Source: Chthoniobacter flavus
GTDB lineage: Bacteria > Verrucomicrobiota > Verrucomicrobiia > Chthoniobacterales > Chthoniobacteraceae
NCBI GenBank assembly: GCA_945861435.1
Contig: CAMAUX010000055.1
Span: 1 to 37,526 of the forward strand
Direction of reading: 5' to 3'
DNA length: 37,526 nt
Each line of letters begins with the position of its first letter. Within the stretch, counting starts at the first letter, position 1. The notes below the pieces were generated by a model that saw only the letters and a program-made list of their open reading frames with translations, did no database searches and was not told where the DNA came from. The translations under genes and the position numbers were made by a program. Shown here in pieces: positions 1 to 8,400 of the stretch.

Positions 1-162
1 GCTGCCGGTCCCTCGTTCATTGATCTTGGCCTCGCGCAAATCGATCAAGGCGACCGCCTCCATGATGAAATGCACCAAGTGATCCTCCGGCACCCACTCC
101 CGCAGGTCCGGGGGCATCAGCAACGGAGTATCGCGGTCAACACAGACGAGCCTAGCAGCCAT
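1..162 (-). CDS. Transposase N-terminus (IS1182/IS5-like), cut by window edge
   Basis: The reverse strand reads in frame from an ATG at 162 to the window edge (54 residues). It begins MAARLVCVDRDTPLLMPPDL, continues with REWVPEDHLVHFIMEAV, and ends INERGTGS. The pattern 'PPDLREWVPEDHL...F' is typical of the N-terminal domain (DUF772/InsH type) of DDE transposases of the IS1182 and IS5 groups. The catalytic domain would lie outside the window, so whether the gene is intact cannot be judged. The family is recognised from its N-terminus only. Confidence 0.75.
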   Translation of the reverse strand, partial: MAARLVCVDRDTPLLMPPDLREWVPEDHLVHFIMEAVALIDLREAKINERGTGS

Positions 163-219
163 GCCCAATGAACACCGACACCCCCTCATTCGTTGCGGCG
201 AAAGTCCGACAGGCTGCTA
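1..219. mobile_element. End of an insertion sequence (partial)
   Basis: This covers the transposase start plus about 57 bp of leader. CTAGCAGCC (152-160) and GGCTGCTAG (211-219) form an inverted pair with a 50-base spacer. The first copy overlaps the transposase start codon; the second sits where the IS should end. The terminal inverted repeat is probably within 204-219 (GTCCGACAGGCTG followed by CTAG). CTAG may be a target duplication, but the other end of the element is outside the window, so the exact boundary is inferred. Confidence 0.5.
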
Positions 220-220
220 G

Positions 221-320
221 AGCGCCGATAAATTGCCTGTCCCTACGCACCCATGCAAGATGTGCGGGCCGGTGGTGGGGCTCAACGGGTTCTTTGATAA
301 ATTGCCTGTCCCTACGCACC
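221..320 (+). repeat. Two copies of the GATAAATTGCCTGTCCCT repeat
   Basis: Copy 1 (221-252) reads AGCGCCGATAAATTGCC then TGTCCCTACGCACCC. Copy 2 (295-320) reads GATAAATTGCCTGTCCCTA then CGCACC. Both share their core with copies near 2.2-2.8 kb and 34.0-34.6 kb. Copy 1 starts right after the IS end. No gene is supportable between the transposase and position 505: the plus-strand reading frame there (168-458) is made of these repeats and a proline/alanine-rich tail. Confidence 0.85.
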
Positions 321-504
321 CTGCAAACCAAACCGCGAGAACTCCAGCGCAACACTTCGCTTCCCTTCACTGAAACTCCCTTTAGCCAGCCCCAGCCACC
401 AGCCCCAGCCACGCCTTCTAGCAGCGCTCAGGAACGGAAACCACGAGCCTTCCTCTAAACTTAGGCTGCATACCGGTTATCTTATTTGCAGTATTTTTAA
501 CCTT

Positions 505-2073
505 ATGATTCCCCGCCTCCTCCCCCTACTGGCCCTCTCCGCCTCCATCGCCATCGTCCCTTTCGCACTGGCCGAAGTTAAATTGCCACGCATCCTGAGT
601 GACCACATGGTCCTCCAAGCCGGCAAACCCGCCACTATCTGGGGCTGGGCCGATCCCAACGAAAAGGTCACCGTCCAAATTGGCTCCAAACAAGCCACCA
701 CGACCGCCAACCCCGCCGGCAAATGGTCCGCGAAACTCGAACTCCCAGCGGCCTCCTCCACCCCCATCGAATTAACCGTTTCAGGGACCAATACCCTCAA
801 GGTCTCCGACATCCTCGTGGGTGAAGTGTGGCTCTGCTCAGGCCAATCCAACATGGAGTGGTCGCTCAAGCAGTCCAGCACCGCGAGCACCGACATTCCG
901 GGCGCCAATTTCCCGGCAATCCGCCACTTCAAGGTTGCCAAACACGCCGCCGCCACTCCCCGAGAAGACGTGCAAGGCGAGTGGAAGGTCTGTTCTCCAG
1001 AAGCAGCCGGCGACTTTACCGCGGTCGGCTTCTTCTTCGGACGCGAATTGCACAAGCAGCTTGCAGGGGCGCCCATCGGCCTCATCGCCAGCAACTGGGG
1101 AGGGACCCCCGTTGAATCCTGGGCCAGCCGCGCTTCCATGGAGGCCGAGGCCTCCCTCAGGCCCTTCCTCGATCGCTGGGACCGGCACGTGGCTATTTAC
1201 GATCCCGCCAAGGCGCAAGAGATTTTCGAGAAGGCTAAGGCCGCTTGGTCCAAACAGGCCGAAGACGCTAAGGCCGGGGGCAAGCCCGTTCCACCCCAGC
1301 CCAACCTTACCGCCTCGCCTGCGCTCCGCAATAGCCGCCCCGCCAACCTCTACAACGGGATGATCGCCCCCCTTCTGCCCCTGAGCATCCGAGGCGCGAT
1401 CTGGTACCAAGGAGAGTCCAACGTCGGCCGGGCCCACCAGTACCGCACCCTCTTTCCCCTGATGATCCGCAACTGGCGGGCGGACTTCGCCCAAGGGGAT
1501 TTCCCATTCCACTTCGTGCAAATCGCTCCGTTCGGTTATGCCGGAGGGAATCCTACGGCCGACCTGACCCCCTGCGCAGAACTGTGGGATTCTCAGTTAT
1601 TCACGCTCAAGACGGTGCCGAATACGGGGATGGCTGTGACCACCGACATTGGGAACATCCAGAACATTCACCCCACCAACAAAGTGGACGTGGGACGCCG
1701 CCTCGCCCTTTGGGCACTAGCCAAGGATTACGGAAAAAAGGATCTCGTGTACTCAGGTCCCATTTTCCAGAAGTCCTCTGTGGAGGGAGATAAGATCCGC
1801 GTTCGTTTCGAACATGGCGCCGGACTGAAAGCCCGGGACGGCAAGGCGCTCTCGCACTTCACGATTGCTGGGGAAGACCAGAAGTTTGTGGAGGCGGAGG
1901 CGAAAATCGACGGGGATTCGCTCGTGGTGAGCAGCGCTTCCGTGACCAAGCCGGTGGCGGTTCGGTTCGCTTGGCGTGAGGATGCGGAACCCAACTTGGT
2001 CAATGGAGCTGACCTCCCAGCGAGCCCATTCCGTACCGACGACTTCAAGGCAGTCACAGCCGACAAATTCTAG
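505..2073 (+). CDS. Secreted sialate O-acetylesterase-like SGNH hydrolase
   Basis: A 522-residue protein with a hydrophobic signal peptide (about residues 1-23, ending ALA). It is probably exported and removes O-acetyl groups from sialic acids or other acetylated glycans. It shows the hallmarks of the 9-O-acetylesterase family: the serine block LCSGQSNMEWS with nucleophile Ser115, the oxyanion-type block IASNWGGTPVESW (194-206), IWYQGESNVG (299-308), and a C-terminal TDIGNIQNIHP with Asp381 and His389 as the likely rest of the catalytic set. About 90 residues of beta-rich sequence (AEVKLPRILSDHMVLQ onward) precede the hydrolase domain, as usual in the family. Length is typical. No clear ribosome binding site precedes the ATG. 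The true substrate is not readable from sequence; related enzymes act on plant or animal polysaccharides. Confidence 0.88.
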   Translation: MIPRLLPLLALSASIAIVPFALAEVKLPRILSDHMVLQAGKPATIWGWADPNEKVTVQIGSKQATTTANPAGKWSAKLELPAASSTPIELTVSGTNTLKVSDILVGEVWLCSGQSNMEWSLKQSSTASTDIPGANFPAIRHFKVAKHAAATPREDVQGEWKVCSPEAAGDFTAVGFFFGRELHKQLAGAPIGLIASNWGGTPVESWASRASMEAEASLRPFLDRWDRHVAIYDPAKAQEIFEKAKAAWSKQAEDAKAGGKPVPPQPNLTASPALRNSRPANLYNGMIAPLLPLSIRGAIWYQGESNVGRAHQYRTLFPLMIRNWRADFAQGDFPFHFVQIAPFGYAGGNPTADLTPCAELWDSQLFTLKTVPNTGMAVTTDIGNIQNIHPTNKVDVGRRLALWALAKDYGKKDLVYSGPIFQKSSVEGDKIRVRFEHGAGLKARDGKALSHFTIAGEDQKFVEAEAKIDGDSLVVSSASVTKPVAVRFAWREDAEPNLVNGADLPASPFRTDDFKAVTADKF

Positions 2074-2155
2074 GAGCGTTGGAGGTTTCAATTGTTGCGG
2101 ATGTTTTCCCAAGCGTTCACCCAAACGATCCTGGGAATGCCCTTCCAGTCGGGAT

Positions 2156-2179
2156 GCGCCAGCGCAGAGGCGCTGGCGC
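2156..2179 (+). terminator. Perfect 10-bp hairpin downstream of the esterase
   Basis: GCGCCAGCGC (2156-2165), loop AGAG, GCGCTGGCGC (2170-2179). The stem lies 82 bp after the esterase stop codon and has no T-tract, so it may be an intrinsic terminator of weak type or a REP-like hairpin belonging to the adjoining repeats. Confidence 0.4.
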
Positions 2180-2203
2180 CCAAATCGGTGTGCCTCCGGC
2201 TTG

Positions 2204-2340
2204 AGCGCCGATAAATTGCATGTCCCTATGCACCGTCTCTATGCGCCGCCTCCAGTGCGCCGGCTGCCTCCCCTCAGATGGAAGCGCCGATAAATCAGCC
2301 TGTCCCTATGCACCGTCCTATGCACCGTCCTATGCACCCG
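2204..2340 (+). repeat. GATAAATTGC-TGTCCCT repeats with CTATGCACCGTC iterations
   Basis: Copy at 2204-2236 (variant TTGCATGTCCC) and copy at 2283-2312 (variant AAATCAGCCTGTCCC). They are separated by a short block GTGCGCCGGCTGCCTCCCC (2255-2273) that also occurs in the composite element at 2593-2716 and 7053-7179. The second copy runs into direct iterations of CTATGCACCGTC/CCTATGCACC to about 2340. Confidence 0.8.
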
Positions 2341-2432
2341 TGCCCGCTTCGCCGAAGTTGGATCCAGACCCGCCAAACCCCGCTTCGAGCCACGCGATTA
2401 AAGCCGCGTTTTAGCCCGAACTTCCGTTTTCG

Positions 2433-2480
2433 GGATAAATTGCCTGTCCCTATGCGCCGTCCCTATGCGCCCCTGTGTCG
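2433..2480 (+). repeat. GGGATAAATTGCCTGTCCCT repeat
   Basis: The same core as the other family members, followed by two CCCTATGCGCC units. It lies in a region with no gene. Confidence 0.8.
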
Positions 2481-2592
2481 TGTTTATGCCCCCCCGTTGG
2501 GCGAACTCCGGTCCTTCAGTCCAGAAAGACCCCACAAATCAAAACCCCCGTTTTCTCAGTAGCCCTTGGCTATGTCCGACGGGTTGCATGTT

Positions 2593-2716
2593 GTCCCGTC
2601 TGGTTTGCGCAGCGGGAGAAGGATTCCGCGGAGGATGGGGCGCAGGTGGGGTTTGTTTACCAACCGCCAGTGCCAGTGCTGCCAGTGCCAGTGCGCCGGC
2701 GGCCTCCCCTCAGCTA
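2593..2716 (+). repeat. Composite ~125-bp element, copy A
   Basis: It starts GTCCCGTCTGGTTTGCGCAG, continues with CGGGAGAAGGATTCCGCGG, holds a run of GCCAGT-type hexamers (about 2660-2695) and ends GGCGGCCTCCCCTCA-GCTAG. The same architecture in the same orientation occurs at 7053-7179 with CCAACG hexamers. The two copies bracket the kinase gene. In copy A the element runs directly into a GATAAATTGCC repeat. Confidence 0.85.
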
Positions 2717-2825
2717 GAGCGCCGATAAATTGCCTGTCCCCATGCGCCCTCCCATGCGCCCTAATAAATTGCCTGTCCCTATGCACCCATAAATTGCCGG
2801 TCCCTATGCACCCTATGCGCCGTCT
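2717..2825 (+). repeat. Cluster of three GATAAATTGCC-TGTCCC repeats
   Basis: Copies start near 2717 (TTGCCTGTCCCC), 2763 (TTGCCTGTCCCT) and 2789 (TTGCCGGTCCCT), each followed by ATGCRCCC iterations. A degenerate member (GATAGATTGCCGG then CTATGCACCC twice) follows at about 2950-2996. Confidence 0.8.
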
Positions 2826-3082
2826 CGTATCGCCGTCTCGTATTGGGCACCAGTGGATGGATGGCGCGCGCAGACGGGAAGCACGGCCAGGAATTGGGAG
2901 GGGGGCAGGGGTGGCATGATTCGATGTGGGGCTATGGAGTGGGGCACCCCGATAGATTGCCGGCTGCCTCCCTATGCACCCGCTATGCACCCGAAGGGAG
3001 AGAGTGAGGAGGATTGGGGGTGGGCTTTCTTATCGCTGATGGACAGGCGGGCGCGTGATCGTTCGCCCGAAAAGCACGCAGC

Positions 3083-6000
3083 CTACTTGGGTTCGGACAG
3101 GGCGGTGAGGTGGCTGACGTCGTAGAGGCGCATGGTGCGCTCTTCGGCGTCGGCGAAGAGGAGCCTGCCGTTCGGGCTGAATGCCAGCGTGACCGGCACC
3201 CCGGCGAGGCCGATGAAGTGATCCAGCATCCGTCCGGTCTGGTAGTTCCAGAGCTTCACCGAGCCGTCGGAGGACGCGCTTGCAAGGATGGGGGCCGTGG
3301 GGTGGAAGGTCAGCGCACTGATCTCGCCTTCGTGGGCGCGCAGGGGCTGCTTCTCTTCGAGGGTGCGTGGATCAAAGAAGTGGATGCTCCGGTCGATGCC
3401 GCCGACTGCGAGGACGCTTTGGTCCGGGGAAACCGCGAGGGCCTGGATTTCAAACCGAGTGGGGGCGGTTTTCAAATTGGCGCCCGTGGCCCCGTCGATC
3501 TGTTGGAGTTGATACTCCGTGATGCCGGATTTCAGGGTGCCGGCGCACGAGGCGATGAGGCGATTGCCGGTTTCCGAAAAGGCGATCTTTTGGAATTTTC
3601 CCGGGAGTTTCAGCCGCGGTTCACCGGCCGGGACGGTGAAGGTGAGGAGAGATCCATCGGTGAGTGTGGCCGCGATGGCGTCTCCCTTTGGGTGGAAACA
3701 CAGGTCGGAGATTCTCCCGGCGAGCGGCGCCACAAAGAGTTCCTTGGGCGTGTTGGCGTTGGCGGAGAAAAGCTGGAGGGTGATGGGCCGATCGACGCCG
3801 GTGATCGCAAAGAAGCCCGTCTGCTGGTGCACGGCAGAGTAGCGGTGGGGCCAGACCGGGGCATCTTTCGCTCTCACCCATTTTCCGGGCGTGCTGACGT
3901 CATAAAACGTGAGCCCCCATCCCTCCCTTGCCAGGAGGAGGGTGTCGGAAAGAAAAGCCCCGGAATAGCCGGACTCGGAGCGGTGGTTCATCCGGGCCAG
4001 TTCGCGGCCGGCGGGGATTCGCCAGATGCGCGGAGGTGTGTCGGCGGTGAGGAGGTATCCGCCGAGGGGATCGTGAGCCCAGCGGACAGGGTATCCTGGG
4101 CGGAGGCCGGAGAAGACGGCGCGGAGAGCCAGGGTCTCGGGAGCCCATAGTTTGAAGAGCCACCGGCTGTCGTAGATTTTTCCTTCGGTCCCCATGGTCA
4201 GGAGATGTCCGTCGGTGGTCCATGCCATCGACACCAGTCGTCCCGAGTGGAGTTTTGCGTTCTGGATGATGACGCCACTCGCGAGATCGATGATCCGCAA
4301 CTCGCCCGAGGATGAGCCAATGGCCGCGGTTTTCCCGTCGGGATGGATGGCCTGACAGAGGCAGAAGAGCGGAGTCTCGAACAGTTTTTTTCCGTTCGTG
4401 GTGTCAAAGCCCCAGCAATAGCGGGTGGATCCCCCGCTGATGGCGATGAGGCGTTTTCCCTCCCGATCGAACTGGATTCCGGTGACATTCCCCAAGTCCG
4501 TCCGCCACTGGACGCCACCATCGGCCACTGCGAAAAGCAGGAGCGAGACGGAGGTGGATCCTTCCCTCGCTTTGACGACAGCAGCCAGAAGGGAGCCGTC
4601 CTGATTGAGGGCGATTGACTCTGCGGCGGGCATGATGTCCCCGCGGGAGTCCTTGATCTCCGATGGAAGCGTGATTTGGGTGCGGAGCTCTCCCGTCGCT
4701 GTGTCGTGGAGGAGTAATTCCTTGGTGCCGACTACCGTGAGGAAGGTGAGGCCATCGCCTGAAAACACGAGGTCTCGCAGGCCGGTCGGCGTCTTCACCG
4801 TGCGCAGCAACTGGCCGGAGTCTGCCTGTGCGAACCCGACCTCGCCCTGTGCGGTCGCGAGGGCGAACAGGCCGGCTGCACCCGGCACCTCTCGAATCGT
4901 GACGAGCTTTTCAAAGCCCGGAATTTTCAGGGTGCCGATCGAGCTGTCTCTCTTGGCTGCGAGATAATCCCATGTCTGGTCGCGCAAGTCCGGCGGACAG
5001 AGATCGAGAGCCTCCGTCATTGCGGGGAAATCGCCGGATCGGAAGGACGCTTCGGCGAGGGCGATTTGTGCCTTGGAGGAAGATAACCGGGCGAGTTTTT
5101 CTGCCTGAAGCGCCTTGTTCTTCTCCCCCTGCGCGATGCTCTCTGCCTGAAGCGCCTTGTTCTTTTCGTCCTGCGCGATGCTCTCTGCCTGAAGCGCCTT
5201 GTTCTTTTCGTTCTGCGCGATGCTCTCGGCTTGAAGTGCTTTGTTCTTTTCGTCCTGGGCGATGCTCTCGGCCCGAAGTGCCTTGTTCTTTTCCTCTTCA
5301 GCGACTTCGGCTGCGTGAGTGGCTGCGCGTTGCTTGGTCTGCAGGCTGAGGACAAACCAAGCGGTGAGCGCGGTGATGGCCAGGATGGCCGTTGCGATGG
5401 AGACGGTGACCCCTTTGTTGCGCTTCACCAGCAGCAGGAACTGTCCGAGTGCGCTGACATGGAGCGCGCTTGTCGCGAAGCCGTTCTGGTAGGCCTCGAT
5501 GTCGGCGACGAAGGCCTCCACGGTCGGATAGCGGTCGTCGCGCTTTGTGGACATGGCCTTCAAGGTCACCGCCTTCAGTGCTTCGGGAACCTCGATTTGA
5601 AGCCGATCGCGGGGTTTTTCCCTGGGCGGGGCGGCTTCGCTTCGCAGGATGTGCATTGCGCTGATCTCGCCTCTCTTCACCTTGGTGAGAACTTCGTCGA
5701 GAGTGGTGCCATCAATGGGCGGATGCAGTGTGAGAACGGCGTACAGGATGGCACCGAGCGCATAGATGTCTGAGCGCTCGTCGAGGTCTGCGACCATGCC
5801 CTCGGCTTGTTCGGGCGACATGTACTGCGGAGTCCCCATCACCGATCCCTCCATGGTGATTCCGAAATCGCCCGGACTGGAGGTGGTCCTGTTGGTTCCC
5901 TTGGTTGCGTGTGGCTCTTCGTTTTGGCCGAGGATTTTGGAGAGGCCCCAGTCCATGACGAGCACCTCGCCGTACTCGCCGACCATGATGTTATCCGGCT

Positions 6001-6907
6001 TCAGATCGCGATGGAGGATGCGCTTGCTGTGGGCGAACATCATCGCATCGCAGACCTTGCGAAAAATGGTGAGCAGGGTGGGGGTGGGGTAGTCTTTGTG
6101 TGCGGCGGGATCGTCCTCGCGGAGGGCGTGGAGGATGGCTTGGAGCGTGCGTCCCTTCACCAGTTTCATCGCGTAGAACGGGCGGTTCAGGGCATCGACG
6201 CCGATGTTGTGGATGGGAACCACATTGGGATGGGCGAGTTGGGCGAGGACCTCGGCTTCCTTCGCAAAACGGGGGTCGATCCCGCCATGGGCCACGGTGC
6301 TCACTTTCACGGCGACCTGGCGCTTGAGTTGGGGATCCTCGCCGGAATAGATCTGCCCCATCCCTCCGCGCGCGATTTCGTGTACCAGCGTGTACTCGGT
6401 CGTCAGCGCAGCCTTGTTCTGTGCGATGCCGGGCGGTTGTGCGGGTGCAATGCGGGAGACCGCCTCCCTCCTTGGCACCGCGATGGTGACGTCCGAATTC
6501 TTTCCGATCTCCGAGGCGGTGCTGGGCGCGGGAATGGTCACCTCCAAAACGAAAGAAACTTTGGGAGTCGGCTGCGCCGGGATGGTGAGATCCAGAGGGG
6601 AATGGGCAACCGCTTCCGGATGCTGCTCGATTTTGAGGATGACTCCCTTGAGTTCGATCGAAGCCGGGAGCGCCACCTCCGGGTGCTCGGTGATCGGACG
6701 GCCGTTTACTGTCACTCCGCCGGCAAGGTCCTCGACCTGCAGGCGCTCTGGCTTCAGGCGGAGGGCAAGGTGTCGATCGGCAACGCCTTGTTGTTTGAGG
6801 AGTACATCGGCTCCCGTGCCGCTTCCCACCACATGGAGTCCCTCGGGCAGGTCCATGCGCTGGACACTGCCGTCAGCCAGGGAGACCCAGATGCGGAATC
6901 GCTGCAC
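3083..6907 (-). CDS. Membrane-anchored FHA-like / Ser-Thr kinase / WD40 protein
   Basis: 1274 residues. Residues 1-95 resemble an FHA domain (HVVGSGTGADVLL, then ADRHLALRL). Residues 172-475 are a Hanks-type kinase: glycine loop IARGGMGQIYSG (178-189), VAVK with Lys201, catalytic HRDLKPDN (299-306, Asp301), DWG in place of DFG (319-321) and GTPQYMSPEQ (358-367). One transmembrane helix lies at about 498-522. It is followed by a charged coiled-coil made of 14-residue repeats (about 538-605) and then by WD40-like repeats to the C-terminus (for example ASASSDGSVKLWNYQTGR). The kinase is therefore cytoplasmic and the propeller is on the other side of the membrane, if only one helix crosses. All catalytic residues are present. 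This architecture is common in Verrucomicrobia and Planctomycetes; the substrate is unknown. It stands alone, convergent with the esterase and flanked by direct repeats. Confidence 0.93.
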   Translation of the reverse strand: MQRFRIWVSLADGSVQRMDLPEGLHVVGSGTGADVLLKQQGVADRHLALRLKPERLQVEDLAGGVTVNGRPITEHPEVALPASIELKGVILKIEQHPEAVAHSPLDLTIPAQPTPKVSFVLEVTIPAPSTASEIGKNSDVTIAVPRREAVSRIAPAQPPGIAQNKAALTTEYTLVHEIARGGMGQIYSGEDPQLKRQVAVKVSTVAHGGIDPRFAKEAEVLAQLAHPNVVPIHNIGVDALNRPFYAMKLVKGRTLQAILHALREDDPAAHKDYPTPTLLTIFRKVCDAMMFAHSKRILHRDLKPDNIMVGEYGEVLVMDWGLSKILGQNEEPHATKGTNRTTSSPGDFGITMEGSVMGTPQYMSPEQAEGMVADLDERSDIYALGAILYAVLTLHPPIDGTTLDEVLTKVKRGEISAMHILRSEAAPPREKPRDRLQIEVPEALKAVTLKAMSTKRDDRYPTVEAFVADIEAYQNGFATSALHVSALGQFLLLVKRNKGVTVSIATAILAITALTAWFVLSLQTKQRAATHAAEVAEEEKNKALRAESIAQDEKNKALQAESIAQNEKNKALQAESIAQDEKNKALQAESIAQGEKNKALQAEKLARLSSSKAQIALAEASFRSGDFPAMTEALDLCPPDLRDQTWDYLAAKRDSSIGTLKIPGFEKLVTIREVPGAAGLFALATAQGEVGFAQADSGQLLRTVKTPTGLRDLVFSGDGLTFLTVVGTKELLLHDTATGELRTQITLPSEIKDSRGDIMPAAESIALNQDGSLLAAVVKAREGSTSVSLLLFAVADGGVQWRTDLGNVTGIQFDREGKRLIAISGGSTRYCWGFDTTNGKKLFETPLFCLCQAIHPDGKTAAIGSSSGELRIIDLASGVIIQNAKLHSGRLVSMAWTTDGHLLTMGTEGKIYDSRWLFKLWAPETLALRAVFSGLRPGYPVRWAHDPLGGYLLTADTPPRIWRIPAGRELARMNHRSESGYSGAFLSDTLLLAREGWGLTFYDVSTPGKWVRAKDAPVWPHRYSAVHQQTGFFAITGVDRPITLQLFSANANTPKELFVAPLAGRISDLCFHPKGDAIAATLTDGSLLTFTVPAGEPRLKLPGKFQKIAFSETGNRLIASCAGTLKSGITEYQLQQIDGATGANLKTAPTRFEIQALAVSPDQSVLAVGGIDRSIHFFDPRTLEEKQPLRAHEGEISALTFHPTAPILASASSDGSVKLWNYQTGRMLDHFIGLAGVPVTLAFSPNGRLLFADAEERTMRLYDVSHLTALSEPK
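5102..5300 (-). repeat. 42-bp coding tandem repeat in the kinase coiled coil
   Basis: About 4.7 copies of a 42-bp unit encode the 14-residue motif EKNKALQAESIAQ(D/N/G). Copies differ by only a few bases. The unit is a multiple of three, so gain or loss of copies keeps the frame and changes the length of the stalk between membrane and propeller. Confidence 0.9.
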
Positions 6908-7052
6908 GGGGAGGGGTGGGGTGCGGTTTTATATACACAGCCCTCCATTGCAACAAGGTCGCGGAAAGTGAGACATCGCAAGCAAAGCCCGCGATGGACC
7001 GGCGGCCGGCCACGGCGCTTTGCGACTGCGCGCTGGAATTGCGCCGCCCGTC

Positions 7053-7179
7053 GTCCCGTCTGGTTTGCGCAGCGGGAGGATGATTCCGCGGAGGAGTAGG
7101 CGCTGGTGGGGTTGTTTGCCAACCGCCAACGCCAACGCCAACGCCAACGCCGATGGCGCCGGCGGCCTCCCCTCACCTA
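7053..7179 (+). repeat. Composite ~125-bp element, copy B
   Basis: It matches copy A at 2593-2716 in order and orientation: GTCCCGTCTGGTTTGCGCAG, a GATTCCGCGGAGGA block, a hexamer run of CCAACG (7124-7150), then GGCGGCCTCCCCTCA and CTAG. Its right end coincides with the stop codon (7177-7179) of the leftward propeller gene, so the element begins exactly where that gene ends. The 145 bp between the kinase start (6907) and the element shows no gene. Confidence 0.85.
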
Positions 7180-8400
7180 GGGCACGTAATAGATCCCGAC
7201 CTGATCGCCCCAGATGTCAGTGAACCAGACTTTCTTACCATTCCGATCCACCTGGATGCGGTGGAGGAAGTGATTGGCGCCGGCGGCCGCTTCGATGGGG
7301 ATTTCGGTGAGGGCTGCACCCGGGTCGAGGATGTTGAGATGGTAGCCGTCTTCGGTGAGGGTGGCCTCAGTGCCGGCTGCTTCCACGAGTGTGCTCACTT
7401 TGATCTGTGCGATGCAGGCGACGGGGGCTTCTTGGAGAGAGGTGGTGTATTCGGTCCAGAGGGTGCCACGGCCGTCGTAGGCGAGTCCGCCGAGTCGTGC
7501 GAACGGACGTGGTGTCTTCCATGTGAAGATCTTTCCATCGCTGCGCAGGTGACCGAAGTAGCCCGACGCGGTTGCATCGTCGGGTTCCCCCTCCACGCTG
7601 AACCATGCGCCTCCCCTGCCATCAGAGACGATGCCGATGGGATAGTCCGTGATCCCATTGTCCCCGAGCGTCCATTCCTGCATGGAAGTGACGCCGGACG
7701 AGGAAACCGACACGCGGCAGAGTTTGGAGGAGATCAGTTGGGTGCCCCATACTCCGCCTGCTCCGTCGGGGGCCACCCAGATTGGTTTTGCGGAAACCAT
7801 GGACTCACCGCTGGGAACCAAGGGCGCGGCGACGGAGCCTTGGGCGCGTGTTTTCGGATTAATCCACCCGAACACGCTGCCTTCCTTGCCTGCGTACCAA
7901 AGACGGGTGCCGGAGGCGGTGAGTCCATGCGGGCCAGCTCCGGTGACGCCGGGGATGTGAGAGAGGTCGGGGGTGAGCGGCAGAGTGCGCCGGATGCGCC
8001 CCGTGTAGGTGAGTTCGCCGACCGAGTTGGTGCCCTCAAACAAGACCCACCGGAGTGAATTGAGGACGGCGATCCCGTGCGGGTCGCTTCCGGGTGGCAT
8101 TTGGTAGCGGTAAACTTGGCCCTTGGAGATGCGCCCGACGCACTCCTGGTTTTGCTGGACGAAGAAGCCTTCCATCACGCCCCGCACATCGAGTTCATGG
8201 GTGCTTCCCGAGAAGGTCGGATCCACCCCCCGCCCGAGGCCCACCTGATACATTTCGATGGTGCCGGATTTGCCCGCAATGGCCGTGGGAGCAAGGGTTC
8301 CAGCGAGGAGCCCAACTCCGAGGGCCGCCGACTTGAAGAGCCCTGCACGATTGCAGAACAGGGAGCGAAAGCTGGTGGATTCTAATAGAGGCAAGCGCAT
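7177..8400 (-). CDS. Secreted Vgb/streptogramin-lyase-like beta-propeller protein
   Basis: 407 residues with a signal peptide (hydrophobic segment about 22-42, ending TAIAG). The mature part has propeller-blade sequence resembling the virginiamycin B lyase/SMP-30-like family: repeated phrases such as DPHGIAVLNSLRWVLFEG, TGAGPHGLTASGTRLWYAG, KPIWVAPDGAGGVWG, GIVSDGRGGAWFS, GGLAYDGRGTLWTEY and HRIQVDRNGKKVWFTDIWG. In bacteria such proteins are often hypothetical; real streptogramin lysis needs specific catalytic residues that I cannot confirm here. The start gives a good signal peptide. The gene is transcribed towards the kinase and its stop codon touches repeat copy B. Confidence 0.7.
   Translation of the reverse strand: MRLPLLESTSFRSLFCNRAGLFKSAALGVGLLAGTLAPTAIAGKSGTIEMYQVGLGRGVDPTFSGSTHELDVRGVMEGFFVQQNQECVGRISKGQVYRYQMPPGSDPHGIAVLNSLRWVLFEGTNSVGELTYTGRIRRTLPLTPDLSHIPGVTGAGPHGLTASGTRLWYAGKEGSVFGWINPKTRAQGSVAAPLVPSGESMVSAKPIWVAPDGAGGVWGTQLISSKLCRVSVSSSGVTSMQEWTLGDNGITDYPIGIVSDGRGGAWFSVEGEPDDATASGYFGHLRSDGKIFTWKTPRPFARLGGLAYDGRGTLWTEYTTSLQEAPVACIAQIKVSTLVEAAGTEATLTEDGYHLNILDPGAALTEIPIEAAAGANHFLHRIQVDRNGKKVWFTDIWGDQVGIYYVP

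Larger units (their letters stand above)
2074..3082. other. Repeat-filled intergenic kilobase between esterase and kinase
   Basis: No convincing gene is present: all reading frames here are short, low in complexity and made of repeat translations. The stretch holds the hairpin at 2156-2179, at least seven TTGCCTGTCCCT-type repeats, short direct repeats of CTATGCACCGTC, and copy A of a composite ~125-bp element. The esterase and the kinase are convergent across it. Confidence 0.8.
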
